Assembly: GCF_024919295.1 (NCBI RefSeq)
Contig: NZ_JANWTC010000007.1
Span: forward strand, 88,869 to 152,868
Direction of reading: 5' to 3'
DNA: 64,000 nucleotides
Origin: Corynebacterium lemuris
GTDB lineage: Bacteria > Actinomycetota > Actinomycetes > Mycobacteriales > Mycobacteriaceae
The notes beneath the pieces are model-generated. The model worked only from the letters and a program-made list of their open reading frames with translations. It did not search any database and was not told where the DNA came from. Each line of letters starts with the position of its first letter. Position 1 is the stretch's first letter. This document shows, one piece after another, positions 8,103-17,297 of this stretch. Both the position numbers and the translations under genes were made by a program.

Positions 8103-10949
8103 ATGAGCACTCCGAACGACGGCACCGCATCGACCCCCGCGTTCCGTTACACCCCGCAGCTGGCCAACGGCATCGAGCGCAGCTGGCAGCAGTACTGGGT
8201 GGACAACGGCACCTTCAACGCCCCGAACCCGGTCGGTGATCTGGCCACCGACGGTCCCCTGCCGGAGGACAAGCTCTTCGTCCAGGACATGTTCCCCTAC
8301 CCCTCCGGTGCGGGCCTGCACGTCGGGCACCCGCTGGGCTACATCGCCACGGACGTCTACGCCCGCTTCAGCCGCATGCTGGGCAAGAACGTCCTGCACA
8401 CCCTGGGTTATGACGCCTTCGGCCTGCCCGCCGAGCAGTACGCCATCCAGACCGGCACCCACCCGCGCACCACGACGATGGCCAACATCGAGAACATGCG
8501 TCGCCAGCTGGATGCCCTGGGTCTGGGGCATGACCGCCGCCGTTCCGTCGCGACCACCGACCCGGAGTACTACCGCTGGACCCAGTGGATCTTCCTGCAG
8601 ATCTACAACTCCTGGTTTGACGAGGACCAGCAGAAGGCCCGCCCCATCGCCGAGCTGATCACCGAGCTGGAGGCCGGGACCCGCACCACGAAGGACGGTG
8701 CGGATTACCGGGAGCTGAGCGATGCGGGGAAGCAGCAGGCTCTGGATGAGTTCCGCCTGGTCTACCGCTCGAACTCCATGGTCAACTGGTGTCCCGGTCT
8801 GGGCACCGTCCTGGCCAACGAGGAGGTCACCGCGGACGGCCGTTCGGAGCGCGGCAACTTCCCCGTCTTCCGGAAGAACCTCTCGCAGTGGATGATGCGC
8901 ATCACCGCGTACTCCGATCGTCTCATCGATGACCTGGAGCTGCTCGACTGGCCGGAGAAGGTCAAGTCCATGCAGCGCAACTGGATCGGCCGTTCCCGCG
9001 GCGCTGAGGTCGACTTTGCGGCGCAGGGCCACACCCTCCGCGTGTTCACCACCCGCCCGGACACCCTCTTCGGTGCGACGTACATGGTGCTCGCCCCTGA
9101 GCACGAGCTTGTCGACGCCCTCGTGGCCGGCGGCACCGGCTCCTACGACGGCGTGGATGAGCGCTGGACCGGCAATGCCGCCACCCCGGCCGAGGCGGTC
9201 ACCGCCTACCGCGCCGCCATCGCCGCGAAATCGGACATCGAGCGCCAGGAGAACAAGGAGAAGACCGGAGTCTTCCTCGGCGCCCACGCAACCAACCCGG
9301 TCAACGGTGCGCAGATCCCGGTGTTCATCGCCGACTACGTGCTCACCGGTTACGGCACCGGCGCCATCATGGCCGTGCCCGCCCACGATGAGCGCGACCA
9401 TGAGTTCGCCACGGCCTTCGGCCTGCCCATCGTGGAGGTCGTCGCCGGCGGCGATGTCACCGAGGGCGCCTGGACCGGTGACGGCACCCTGGTCAACTCC
9501 GCCAACACTGAAGGCCTGGATATCAACGGCCTGAACAAGGCCGAGGCCATCGAGCGCACCATCGCCTGGCTCGTCGCCGAGGATAAGGGCGAGGAGAAGA
9601 TCCAGTACAAGCTGCGTGACTGGCTGTTTGCCCGCCAGCGCTACTGGGGCGAGCCCTTCCCCGTCGTCTACGACGCCGACGGCCAGGCCCACGCCCTGCC
9701 CGAGGAGATGCTGCCCGTCGAGCTGCCCGAGGTCGAGGACTACAAACCCGTCTCCTTCGACCCGGAGGACGCCGATTCCGAGCCCCAGCCCCCGCTGGCC
9801 AAGGCGAAGGAGTGGGTCGAGGTCGAACTCGACCTCGGTGACGGCCCGCAGACCTACTACCGCGACACCAACGTCATGCCGCAGTGGGCGGGTTCCTCCT
9901 GGTACCAGCTGCGCTACATCGACCCGAACAACTCCGAGAAGTTCGTGGACCTGGAGAATGAGCGCTACTGGACCGGACCGCAGTTCGAAGGTGACTGCGG
10001 CGGCGTCGACCTCTACGTCGGCGGCGTCGAGCACGCCGTGCTGCATCTGCTCTACTCCCGTTTCTGGCACAAGGTCCTCTTCGATCTGGGCCATGTCACC
10101 TCCGTGGAGCCCTACCGCCGCCTGTACAACCAGGGCTACATCCAGGCCTACGCCTACACCGATGCCCGCGGCGTCTACGTCGAGGCCGCCGAGGTCGAGG
10201 AGAGGGACGGGAAGTTCTTCCACAACGGTGAGGAGGTCACCCAGGAGTACGGCAAGATGGGCAAGTCCCTGAAGAACGCTGTCGCCCCGGATGAGATCTG
10301 CGAGAACTACGGCGCGGACACCCTGCGCGTCTACGAGATGTCCATGGGGCCGCTCGACACCTCCCGCCCCTGGGCGACGAAGGACGTTGTCGGCGCGCAG
10401 CGTTTCCTGCAGCGTCTGTGGCGACTGGTCGTCGACGAGGAGACCGGTGACGTGCTCGCCCGCGACCTCGAGCTCAGCGACGAGGACAATAAGCAGCTGC
10501 ACCGCACCATCGCGGGTGTGAGCGATGACTACGCCAACCTGCGGGTGAACACCGTGGTGGCCAAACTCATCGAGTACGTCAACTACCTGACCAAGACCTA
10601 CCCGGATGCCGTCCCCGCGGCCGCCGTCGAGCCCCTGGTCATCATGACCGCCCCCGTCGCCCCGCACATCGCGGAGGAGCTGTGGAAGCGCCTCGGCCAC
10701 ACCGGCACCGTCGCCTTCGTCAACTTCCCCACCTTCGAGGAGAAGTGGCTGGTGGACGACGAGATCGAACTGCCCGTCCAGATCAACGGCAAGGTCCGCG
10801 CCCGCGTGAAGGTGCCGGTTGACGCCAGCCAGGACGCGGTTGTCGCCCGCGTGCTGGAGGAGCCGAACATCGCGGCCCACCTGGAGGGCAAGAACCTGAT
10901 CAAGCAGATTGTCGTACCGGGGCGCATGGTGAACCTGGTGGTGAAGTAG
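8103..10949 (+). CDS. leuS: Leucyl-tRNA synthetase
   Basis: A 948-residue class I aminoacyl-tRNA synthetase that charges tRNA-Leu. The HIGH-type motif is H73-V-G-H76 and the KMSKS-type loop is K718-M-G-K-S722. Between them are the editing CP1 domain (about residues 250-430, with the [12 protein letters not shown] strand and the Asp-containing AVPAHDERD motif) and the leucine-specific zinc-independent core. The C-terminal anticodon-binding domain and the small C-terminal VNGKVR domain are complete. No Shine-Dalgarno site is seen; a -10 box 8 nt upstream indicates a leaderless mRNA. Confidence 0.98.
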   Translation: MSTPNDGTASTPAFRYTPQLANGIERSWQQYWVDNGTFNAPNPVGDLATDGPLPEDKLFVQDMFPYPSGAGLHVGHPLGYIATDVYARFSRMLGKNVLHTLGYDAFGLPAEQYAIQTGTHPRTTTMANIENMRRQLDALGLGHDRRRSVATTDPEYYRWTQWIFLQIYNSWFDEDQQKARPIAELITELEAGTRTTKDGADYRELSDAGKQQALDEFRLVYRSNSMVNWCPGLGTVLANEEVTADGRSERGNFPVFRKNLSQWMMRITAYSDRLIDDLELLDWPEKVKSMQRNWIGRSRGAEVDFAAQGHTLRVFTTRPDTLFGATYMVLAPEHELVDALVAGGTGSYDGVDERWTGNAATPAEAVTAYRAAIAAKSDIERQENKEKTGVFLGAHATNPVNGAQIPVFIADYVLTGYGTGAIMAVPAHDERDHEFATAFGLPIVEVVAGGDVTEGAWTGDGTLVNSANTEGLDINGLNKAEAIERTIAWLVAEDKGEEKIQYKLRDWLFARQRYWGEPFPVVYDADGQAHALPEEMLPVELPEVEDYKPVSFDPEDADSEPQPPLAKAKEWVEVELDLGDGPQTYYRDTNVMPQWAGSSWYQLRYIDPNNSEKFVDLENERYWTGPQFEGDCGGVDLYVGGVEHAVLHLLYSRFWHKVLFDLGHVTSVEPYRRLYNQGYIQAYAYTDARGVYVEAAEVEERDGKFFHNGEEVTQEYGKMGKSLKNAVAPDEICENYGADTLRVYEMSMGPLDTSRPWATKDVVGAQRFLQRLWRLVVDEETGDVLARDLELSDEDNKQLHRTIAGVSDDYANLRVNTVVAKLIEYVNYLTKTYPDAVPAAAVEPLVIMTAPVAPHIAEELWKRLGHTGTVAFVNFPTFEEKWLVDDEIELPVQINGKVRARVKVPVDASQDAVVARVLEEPNIAAHLEGKNLIKQIVVPGRMVNLVVK

Positions 10950-11020
10950 GCGGGGCGTCGATAAGTGGGCTGGGTCACAGAACTCATGCCCATTTCCGCA
11001 CATAACCGGGCGCGGCGTTT

Positions 11021-11026
11021 TAGATT
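11021..11026 (+). promoter_or_regulatory. -10 box of the lipase gene, leaderless transcript
   Basis: TAGATT lies 6 nt before the GTG start of the lipase gene, with no ribosome binding site in between. Confidence 0.5.
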
Positions 11027-11032
11027 TGAGTT

Positions 11033-11950
11033 GTGACAATCCTCCGCAACTCACTCCGCACCCTCGCCACTGTCCTCGCCGCCGCGCTTGCAGGGACGGC
11101 GACGGCGACCGCCGCCCCGGTCCCGTCTGAGCTGCCTGCCCAGTCCTCGCTGCCGGGGCATCCGGGTATCGACCCCGTCTTCAACGACCCAACCTGTGTC
11201 CCCTCCCCCGCCCATCCGAATCCGGTCGTGTACTTCCACGGGACCGGCACGGACTCGAATGACTTCGTCGACGGGGCGCACTTCCTGCGTGGGCAGGGTT
11301 TCTGTCTGTGGACCCACCACTACGGAACCGAATCGGACACCATCCGCAACCTGGCCCCCGGCCACCGCGGGCTCGGGCCCATCGATCAGTCGGTGGAGGA
11401 GCTGGCCGACTTCGTCGACGGGGTGCGGACCACCACCGGGGCGCAGAAGGTGGACCTGGTGGGTTATTCCCAGGGCGGGATGCTGACCAAGGCCTACACC
11501 CAGGGCCGAGGAGCGGGGAAGGTCGGACGTTCGGTCTCCATCGCTGCCACCTTCCGGGGCACCACCATCGACGGTGTCGTGCCGGCGGTCAGTCCGGCCG
11601 TCAACGCCCACCGGGGTTCCTCGGAGCACCTTGTGGGTGCCTCCACCCTGGATCAGTTCGCTGATTCCGATTTCACCGGGCGGATCACCGCGCTGCCGGA
11701 CACTACCCCCGGGATCATCTACACCGCGTTGTACACGCCCTCGGATCTTGTGGCCACCCCCTACGAGACCTCGATGCTGGAACCGGTCGAGGGCGCGGAT
11801 GTGGCCAACATCGATATCGAGGCGGTCTGCGGCCGTGGTTTCGCCCACCAGGGGTTGCCGCGCACCACCGAGGTCATCCACCTGGTCCACTGGGGTCTGA
11901 CCCGCGCGCCGGGCCAGACCACGGCGGCGCCTGAGAACTGCCGGGCCTGA
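11033..11950 (+). CDS. Secreted triacylglycerol lipase / esterase (alpha/beta hydrolase)
   Basis: 305 residues starting with GTG. Residues 1-29 form a signal peptide with an Ala-rich hydrophobic core ending in ATAAP, so the enzyme is exported. The hydrolase domain has an oxyanion-loop type VYFHGTGTD segment and the nucleophile elbow GYSQGG with Ser146. The family (lipase class 2 / EstA-like) hydrolyses ester bonds of lipids. The catalytic Asp and His are probably in the C-terminal third (for example HLVHWGL). A kinase gene begins 2 bp after the stop codon, but a functional link is not obvious. Confidence 0.85.
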   Translation: MTILRNSLRTLATVLAAALAGTATATAAPVPSELPAQSSLPGHPGIDPVFNDPTCVPSPAHPNPVVYFHGTGTDSNDFVDGAHFLRGQGFCLWTHHYGTESDTIRNLAPGHRGLGPIDQSVEELADFVDGVRTTTGAQKVDLVGYSQGGMLTKAYTQGRGAGKVGRSVSIAATFRGTTIDGVVPAVSPAVNAHRGSSEHLVGASTLDQFADSDFTGRITALPDTTPGIIYTALYTPSDLVATPYETSMLEPVEGADVANIDIEAVCGRGFAHQGLPRTTEVIHLVHWGLTRAPGQTTAAPENCRA

Positions 11951-11952
11951 TC

Positions 11953-13449
11953 ATGAGCCCCGGGCTCCCGGCGATGTCGGTGAAGTGGAAGGAGGCCGCC
12001 GGCCCGTTCGTCGTGGCGCTCGATGTGGGGTCGACCGCCTCGCGGGGTGGTCTCTACGACGCCACCGGGCGTCCGGTTGCAGGTTCCGGGCAGCGCATCG
12101 CGCATGAGTTCACCACTGCCGGTGACGGCACGAGCACCATCGACGCCGACCAGGTGGTTGCGGAGTGCCGGGAGATCATCGATGAGATCGTGTGGTTCGC
12201 GCAGGACAAGGGGTTGGCCGCTCAGATAGCGGGCGTAGCCATGGACTCCTTCGCGTCCTCCCTCATCCTCGTCGACGCGGATGGTCACGCGCTGACCCCC
12301 TGCTACACCTATGCGGATTCCCGTTCCCGCCGGCAGGTCCACGAACTGGGCGAGCTTGTCGACGAAGCCGCCTACCACTCCCGCACCGGTGTCCGCCTGC
12401 ACACCTCCTACCACCCGGCCCGGTTGCTCTGGCTGCGCACGGAGGAACCGGGGCTCTTCACCCGGGCGGACTCCGTGATGACGATCGGCGAGTACGTCTA
12501 CCTCCGCCTGGGCGGCATCCGTGGTCTGGCGACCTCCGTCGCAGCATGGTCGGGGATCATTGACGTGCGCACCGGGGAGCTTGACCTGCCGGTTCTCCAG
12601 GCATGTGGAATATCCCCGGCGTTGTTCTCCCCCATCATGGACCCCGACCAGCCTGCCCGGCCCCCAGGGTCGTTGTGGCGGGAGCTGCGCGAGGTCGACT
12701 GGTTCCACGCGGTCCCCGACGGCTGGCCGTCCAATATCGGTCCGGGTGCCGTCGACAGCACGACTGTCGCGGTCGCCGCCGCGACATCGGGTGCGATGCG
12801 GGTCGTCCTCGACGCCTGCCCGGCGGAGATCCCGCCGGGACTGTGGTGCTACCGCCTCTCGCGTGAGCGCTGGATCGTCGGCGGCGCCCTCAATGATGTC
12901 GGCCGTGCCGTCACCTGGCTCGAGGAGACGGTCGTCTCCCCCGGGGAGGGCTTGCCCGGCATGCTCGCCGGTCCCCCGCTTGCCGACGTCCCCTCCGTCC
13001 TCCCCTTCTTCAGCGGCGAGCGCGCCACCGGCTGGGCGCGTGACGCCCGCGCCACCTTCCACGGCATCACCACCGCCACCGGCCCGCAGGAATTGTGGCG
13101 GGGTGTCTTCGAGGGGCTGGCGCTGTCCTACCGCCGGGTCTGGGACCAGCTCAACCTCGCCGGAGCGCAGCCGGAGCGTGTCGTCGCCTCAGGCCGGGTC
13201 TCCCTCGACCATCCCACCTGGCTGCAGCTGCTTGCTGATGCCTTCGAGGTCCCCGTTGTCCCGTTCGCCATGAAACGGGCGACGCTGCGCGGCACCGCAC
13301 TCATCGCCCTGGACACCCTCGCCCCTGAGGTGGAGCGGGCGAGCCCTCCCTTCGGGGAACCGTGGCTGCCCGTCGGGGAGCATCTCCCCCACTACCGGCA
13401 GGCCATGCGTGATTTCGAGCGGCTCTACGACGTGCTGGTGGCGGAATAG
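11953..13449 (+). CDS. FGGY-family carbohydrate kinase (gluconokinase-like)
   Basis: 498 residues. The N-terminal phosphate-1 motif of the actin-like ATPase fold is FVVALDVGSTASRGG, and the C-terminal half has SGRVSLDHPTWLQLLADAF, a typical FGGY C-domain adenosine-binding region. The family phosphorylates sugars such as gluconate, xylulose or glycerol; gluconate is my best guess from general resemblance only. The start is either ATG 11953 or ATG 11974; the conserved domain begins after both. The 3' end faces a DUF222-HNH gene only 19 bp away, with a palindrome between them. Confidence 0.8.
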   Translation: MSPGLPAMSVKWKEAAGPFVVALDVGSTASRGGLYDATGRPVAGSGQRIAHEFTTAGDGTSTIDADQVVAECREIIDEIVWFAQDKGLAAQIAGVAMDSFASSLILVDADGHALTPCYTYADSRSRRQVHELGELVDEAAYHSRTGVRLHTSYHPARLLWLRTEEPGLFTRADSVMTIGEYVYLRLGGIRGLATSVAAWSGIIDVRTGELDLPVLQACGISPALFSPIMDPDQPARPPGSLWRELREVDWFHAVPDGWPSNIGPGAVDSTTVAVAAATSGAMRVVLDACPAEIPPGLWCYRLSRERWIVGGALNDVGRAVTWLEETVVSPGEGLPGMLAGPPLADVPSVLPFFSGERATGWARDARATFHGITTATGPQELWRGVFEGLALSYRRVWDQLNLAGAQPERVVASGRVSLDHPTWLQLLADAFEVPVVPFAMKRATLRGTALIALDTLAPEVERASPPFGEPWLPVGEHLPHYRQAMRDFERLYDVLVAE

Positions 13450-13450
13450 C

Positions 13451-13464
13451 TGCGCAGCTGCGCA
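13451..13464. repeat. Palindrome TGCGCAGCTGCGCA, copy 1
   Basis: A perfect 14-bp palindrome in the 19-bp gap between the stop codons of the convergent kinase and DUF222-HNH genes. It is the core of the 16-bp element GTGCGCAGCTGCGCAC found at 14841 and 33337. Confidence 0.8.
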
Positions 13465-13468
13465 CTCT

Positions 13469-14737
13469 TCACCCCCTCTGACCTGCTGGAACATCCGCAA
13501 AGCTGTCCTGGGCCTCCCAGACCTGCAGCAGATCCTCATCCCCCTCGGGCACCGGCCCGTGGTCGTAGGCGTCGGCCCAGCGGCCCAGCGCGGCGTCGAA
13601 CATCGGGGGCTGCCGGTCCGCGGAGGTGTAGCTCTCCCCGCCGGCGAAACGGAAGCGGAGCAGTGCGGGGTCCACCGCATCGGGCACGATGACCAGCTCG
13701 TCGTTGCCCAGCATGATGTGGTGGGCTGTGCACAGCGGGATGAGGTTATCGAGGTTCGTCTCCCCGCCCTCGGCCCAGGACCGGATGTGGTGGAACTGGA
13801 TCCAGCGGTTGTGTCCGCAACCCGGGCTCGCGCAGCGCCAGCCCCAGCGGGCGAGCAGGGCCTTCTCCTGGGCGGCGGTGACCACCCGGGCGCGGCGACT
13901 GAGTTTGAGGTGGAGGCCGCGGGCGTCGAGAAGATGCACCCGCATCTCCCCGTTGAGCGCGTTGCGCAGCACATCGCCAGTCTGCCCGCCGTAGTGGCCG
14001 GGGATGTATGCGCGGTTATCCAGCGTCATCAGCACGTTGACCTGCGCCCCGGGGGCGGTGACCCGGTTCTGCGGGCTGCTGCGGACGATATGGCACATGG
14101 CAGCGAAAGCGCTGCTCATGCCGGCTGCCACGGGTGGGCCGAAGCGGGTGTTGGCAGACTGCCTGTCAGCGTCCTCCTCTCCGCTCTCCTCCTTCTGGGA
14201 GAGCTCGGCGATCTTCAGCGCCGCGAGGAATTCCGCTCCCCGCTCCGGATCGAGGCTGCCCCAGAAGCGGACTCCCCCGGTTTCCGGGTCGACGGCCACG
14301 GAGAGGCGGTTCTTCGCCTTCTTCTTCCCACCGTCGACGCGGTCGCGTCCGGCGAGCAGGGTCTCCAGCTCGGTGAGGGGATGGGCCAGGGCCAGTGCCA
14401 GGAGTTCGGGCTCATTATCGGTGGTCATGTAGCGCAACAGGAGCCGGAGTTTGGAGTAGGTGATCCGCCCATCGAGGAAAGCTGCCGCGAGCAGCGTGAA
14501 CGGTCGGAGGCGGGTGCCCACCTGGATGTATTCCACGGCAGTGCGCCGTGCGATGTCCTGCGTGCGGGCGGCCCAGTCGGCGGTGGAGGTGGCACCGTGT
14601 CGCCGTGCCAGGCCGCGGTCGTGAAATTCCGCGAGGGTGACGATGAATTCGGCCTTGAGTCGGGTCAGTGAGAGGTGGGTGTCGGTGATGGATCTGGTGA
14701 GTTTCTTGTCGGTCATGTCCTTGACGATTGTCAGCAT
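13469..14737 (-). CDS. DUF222 / HNH endonuclease signature protein (13E12-repeat type)
   Basis: 422 residues. The N-terminal two thirds are a DUF222-type helical region, with LRPFTLLAAAFLDGRITYSKLRLL as a landmark. An HNH nuclease domain follows at about residues 300-355, with the metal/His core HHIRSWAEGGETNLDNLIPLC and cysteines of a CxxxxC zinc knuckle (RWGWRCASPGC). Such genes are multicopy in mycobacteria and corynebacteria (13E12/REP13E12 proteins), and their biological role is unclear. The gene is bracketed by two copies of the palindrome TGCGCAGCTGCGCA, 4 bp after the stop and about 100 bp before the start, which could mark element ends. Start ATG 14737 has GGGGACACC upstream. Confidence 0.85.
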   Translation of the reverse strand: MLTIVKDMTDKKLTRSITDTHLSLTRLKAEFIVTLAEFHDRGLARRHGATSTADWAARTQDIARRTAVEYIQVGTRLRPFTLLAAAFLDGRITYSKLRLLLRYMTTDNEPELLALALAHPLTELETLLAGRDRVDGGKKKAKNRLSVAVDPETGGVRFWGSLDPERGAEFLAALKIAELSQKEESGEEDADRQSANTRFGPPVAAGMSSAFAAMCHIVRSSPQNRVTAPGAQVNVLMTLDNRAYIPGHYGGQTGDVLRNALNGEMRVHLLDARGLHLKLSRRARVVTAAQEKALLARWGWRCASPGCGHNRWIQFHHIRSWAEGGETNLDNLIPLCTAHHIMLGNDELVIVPDAVDPALLRFRFAGGESYTSADRQPPMFDAALGRWADAYDHGPVPEGDEDLLQVWEAQDSFADVPAGQRG

Positions 14738-14840
14738 GGTGTCCCCGAGTTCTCGAATTGGAGTTCGATCACGATCAACATAACATGCGCCCCCGACATG
14801 AGATTTTCTGAAGAATAACTGCAGGTCAGGACGAAATAGC

Positions 14841-14856
14841 GTGCGCAGCTGCGCAC
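14841..14856. repeat. Palindrome GTGCGCAGCTGCGCAC, copy 2
   Basis: A perfect 16-bp palindrome upstream of the DUF222-HNH gene. It is preceded by AATAGC, as is copy 1, so the two copies share more than the palindrome. Confidence 0.8.
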
Positions 14857-14887
14857 GTCCGGCACCCCTTCGCGGACGCTAGCAAAT

Positions 14888-14901
14888 TACCCCCGGGGGT
14901 A
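14888..14901. promoter_or_regulatory. CsoR/CstR-like operator, site 1
   Basis: TACCCCCGGGGGTA is a perfect G/C-tract palindrome with TA ends, of the kind bound by CsoR-family repressors (copper- or persulfide-sensing). It lies about 90 bp upstream of the TsoY-like membrane gene and 48 bp before a second site. Confidence 0.6.
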
Positions 14902-14948
14902 TATTGCGGTGGCCGCCTCGCGCCAACTTGCTAGCCTGTGTGACATAG

Positions 14949-14964
14949 ATACCCCCTGGGGTAT
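14949..14964. promoter_or_regulatory. CsoR/CstR-like operator, site 2
   Basis: ATACCCCCTGGGGTAT immediately before a TATAAA stretch 25 bp upstream of the TsoY-like gene, so it overlaps the probable core promoter. Same class as the sites before copA and copZ in this window. Confidence 0.7.
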
Positions 14965-14988
14965 ATAAAACCTCTGAAAGGTGGTCGC

Positions 14989-16245
14989 ATGATCCGCAAC
15001 CTCGGCGAGAAGTACTCGCCCCTCTATTTCCTCGCCGCCCTCGGCTTCGGCGGCATGTCCGTCTTCTTCTTCATGGCCTTCATGCACATCACCCCGCACC
15101 CGGAGACCCCCATGCCGACCTTCGAGTCCATCACCGCGGCCTACGTCGACGGTGACGGATTCATGCGGACAGTCATCGTCATCGGCTATGTCGGCATGAT
15201 GGCGGCCCTGATCATGCACCTCGCCCTGCTGGCGTGGAACTTCCGGGAATTCGGTCTTTTCCGCCAGACCGAGACCTACCGGGCACTGAAGTCCACCAAC
15301 GCCGAGGTCACCCTCATGGCCATCCCGCTGACCCTGGGCATGACCATCAACGGTGCCTTCGTCGCCTCCCTGGCGCTGATTCCGGGACTGTGGGGCATCA
15401 TCCAGTCCCTCATGCCCTTCGCGCTGCTCGCCTACGGCACCGTCGGGCTCGTCGCCCTGGTCATCATGACCAACTACCTGCGCCGCATCATCGCCGGCGG
15501 CTTCAGTTTCGAGGCCAACGGCGGCCTCAACCAGCTCATCGCCGCCTTCGCCTTCTCCATGGTCGCAGTCGGTTTCGCCGCCCCCGCAGCCATGGGCACG
15601 GACACCCTGGTCGTCCTGACCGGTGTCTGGGGTTCCATCCTCTTCGGCATCATCTCGCTGATCCTCTTCGGCGTCTTCCTCGTCGCCGGCATCATGAGCA
15701 TCATGCGCTACGGCCTGGCGCTGCCGAACTCCGCCACCCTGTGGCTCGCGGTCCCCGTCCTCACCCTCTGGGCCATCACCGTCCTGCGTGACCGCCACGG
15801 CATGCAGACGCTCATCGACGCCGGCCCCGCCGGCCCTCAGGACCACCCCGGTTCCTCGGTCGGGCTGATGCTGTTCCTGTCCTTCATCATCCTCACCCAG
15901 GTCGCCTTCCTGGGCCTCGGCTTCGTCGTCATGCGCGCCAACGGCTTCTTCCGGACATTCGTCCTGGGCCGTGAGGTCACCTCCCCCGTCGCCTTCACCC
16001 TGGTCTGCCCGGGCGTCGGCCTGGCCGTCCTGTCGATGTTCTTCATCAACGTCGGCCTGATCCAGAACGGGCTCGTCGAGAAGTTCTCCGCCACCTACTA
16101 CGGGCTGCTGCTCATTCCGGCCATCATCGCCACCGTCACCCTGTGGCTCGCGCTGACCCTCTTCCGCAACCAGCTGTCCACCGCCAGCCGCTTCGGACGG
16201 GAACAGGCCGCGGCCGCCCGCGAGGGTGCTCTCATCGAGGCCTGA
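14989..16245 (+). CDS. TsoY-family-like multi-pass membrane protein
   Basis: 418 residues with about ten hydrophobic helices over the whole length and a short charged C-terminus. It resembles the family named TsoY family (seleno)protein in public annotation; I rely on memory for that name. The protein has a single cysteine, Cys340, in the segment LVCPGVG, a plausible position for the cysteine/selenocysteine of the family. There is no in-frame TGA. Its promoter carries two CsoR/CstR-like palindromes, which suggests induction by copper(I) or reactive sulfur. A cupin gene follows after 89 bp on the same strand. AAAGGTGG precedes the start. Confidence 0.6.
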   Translation: MIRNLGEKYSPLYFLAALGFGGMSVFFFMAFMHITPHPETPMPTFESITAAYVDGDGFMRTVIVIGYVGMMAALIMHLALLAWNFREFGLFRQTETYRALKSTNAEVTLMAIPLTLGMTINGAFVASLALIPGLWGIIQSLMPFALLAYGTVGLVALVIMTNYLRRIIAGGFSFEANGGLNQLIAAFAFSMVAVGFAAPAAMGTDTLVVLTGVWGSILFGIISLILFGVFLVAGIMSIMRYGLALPNSATLWLAVPVLTLWAITVLRDRHGMQTLIDAGPAGPQDHPGSSVGLMLFLSFIILTQVAFLGLGFVVMRANGFFRTFVLGREVTSPVAFTLVCPGVGLAVLSMFFINVGLIQNGLVEKFSATYYGLLLIPAIIATVTLWLALTLFRNQLSTASRFGREQAAAAREGALIEA

Positions 16246-16268
16246 ACCCCGCTTATCGACGCCGTGTA

Positions 16269-16284
16269 AGTGACGCGCGTCACT
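16269..16284. promoter_or_regulatory. GlxR/CRP-like site upstream of the cupin gene
   Basis: AGTGACGCGCGTCACT is a perfect palindrome containing GTGA-N6-TCAC, the core of CRP/FNR-family and corynebacterial GlxR operators. It sits 51 bp before the cupin start codon. Confidence 0.45.
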
Positions 16285-16334
16285 GAAGTTCCGGGTAGCC
16301 TGGGGTCAGCCACGAACGAACAAGGGAGGACACC

Positions 16335-16679
16335 ATGTCCATCGTCGATGATAAGGCCCGTCAGCTGCTCGAGGAGGCCTGCGCCTCGGAACACGGGCGC
16401 GCAGCGAAGATGCTGGTCAATGACGGGCCGCTGCGCCAGACCGTCATCGCCATGCGGGAGGGCACGATGCTGCAGGAGCATAATTCACCGCCGGCGGCCT
16501 CGATCTTCCTCTTCAGCGGGCAGGTGACCGTCAAGGGGCAGGCGGAGGAGACCATCGGCGAGGGGCAGCTGGTGACGCTGACCCACCAGCGCCACTCGGT
16601 CTCCGCGATCAAAGACTCGGTCTTCCTGCTGACCACCGTAACCAATGTGGAGGGGCAGGGTTCCCACGACGGGGAGTGA
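16335..16679 (+). CDS. Small cupin-domain protein (114 aa)
   Basis: 114 residues forming one small beta-barrel cupin: REGTMLQEHNSPPAASIFLFSGQVTVKG is the first cupin motif and GEGQLVTLTHQRHSVSAIKDSVFLLTTV the second. Candidate metal ligands are His48 region residues and the HQRH pair. Such single-domain cupins occur next to redox or nitrosative-stress genes, but no specific role can be assigned. It follows the TsoY-like gene on the same strand but has its own GlxR-like site, so it may be expressed independently. Confidence 0.75.
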   Translation: MSIVDDKARQLLEEACASEHGRAAKMLVNDGPLRQTVIAMREGTMLQEHNSPPAASIFLFSGQVTVKGQAEETIGEGQLVTLTHQRHSVSAIKDSVFLLTTVTNVEGQGSHDGE

Positions 16680-16680
16680 C

Positions 16681-17196
16681 CTACCCCTGCTCATCCTCCG
16701 GTTCGCAGAGGGACACCTGGCTGATGAGTTCCTCCGGTGCCCCCGTGGCCCGGAGGTTTTCCTCGTCGTAGCAGGGGTACTGCGTGAACACGTCACGCCC
16801 GTCGTGCGGATGGCTCAGCCAGCGCCCGTCCCGGTAGTGGAAGACCAGGACGTGATCGGTCTGGGCCTGCCCTGCCCGGGCCCAGGCCCCGTCGCAGAAC
16901 ATCACCACGGGGCTGGTGAACTCATCCAGGAAGAAGTCCGGCTCGCAGCTGCCCGGCCGGTCCGGGGTCGTGGGTGGGGTCACCTGGGTCGTGGTGGTGG
17001 CAAGGGTGGGCGTGCCCGGATCCGGGGTTCCGGTGGTTGTGGCTGTGGTTGTCGGCATGGTGGCCCCGGGTGTCACCGTCATCGTCTCGGTCACCGTACC
17101 TGCGGCCGAATCGCCGTCGTCGGTGCAGGCGCTGAGGAACAGGGCGGCTCCGAGGGTGAGCAGGACGGTCAGCGGCCGGGGGTGGTGGAGGATCAC
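16681..17196 (-). CDS. Putative lipoprotein, paralogue 1
   Basis: 171 residues with a lipoprotein signal peptide and lipobox LSAC (Cys24). A Thr/Pro-rich linker (about residues 30-80) leads to a conserved C-terminal domain of about 85 residues starting at GSCEPDFFLDEF. The domain contains FCDGAWARAGQAQTDH and a C-terminal cysteine pair (YPCYDEE, SLCEPED), likely disulfide-bonded outside the membrane. The domain is shared with the lipoprotein at 18238-18657. Function unknown. The 3' end is 1 bp from the convergent cupin gene. Confidence 0.75.
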   Translation of the reverse strand: MILHHPRPLTVLLTLGAALFLSACTDDGDSAAGTVTETMTVTPGATMPTTTATTTGTPDPGTPTLATTTTQVTPPTTPDRPGSCEPDFFLDEFTSPVVMFCDGAWARAGQAQTDHVLVFHYRDGRWLSHPHDGRDVFTQYPCYDEENLRATGAPEELISQVSLCEPEDEQG

Positions 17197-17284
17197 GGTG
17201 GACTCCCTGGATTGGCGGTGATGTACATCACTGAATCTACCCGTCCAGGCCGGGCGGAGGCAGGGAAAGCTAGCGGCGATCAGT

Positions 17285-17290
17285 CATACT
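17285..17290 (+). promoter_or_regulatory. -10 box of the AlkZ-like gene, leaderless transcript
   Basis: CATACT is 7 nt before the ATG with no ribosome binding site between, as for other leaderless genes in the window. Confidence 0.4.
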
Positions 17291-17297
17291 GGGGGTC

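Noticed and set aside
8088..11054. 988-codon open frame opposite leuS
   Set aside because: Antisense shadow of leuS, repetitive composition, no ribosome binding site or homology pattern.
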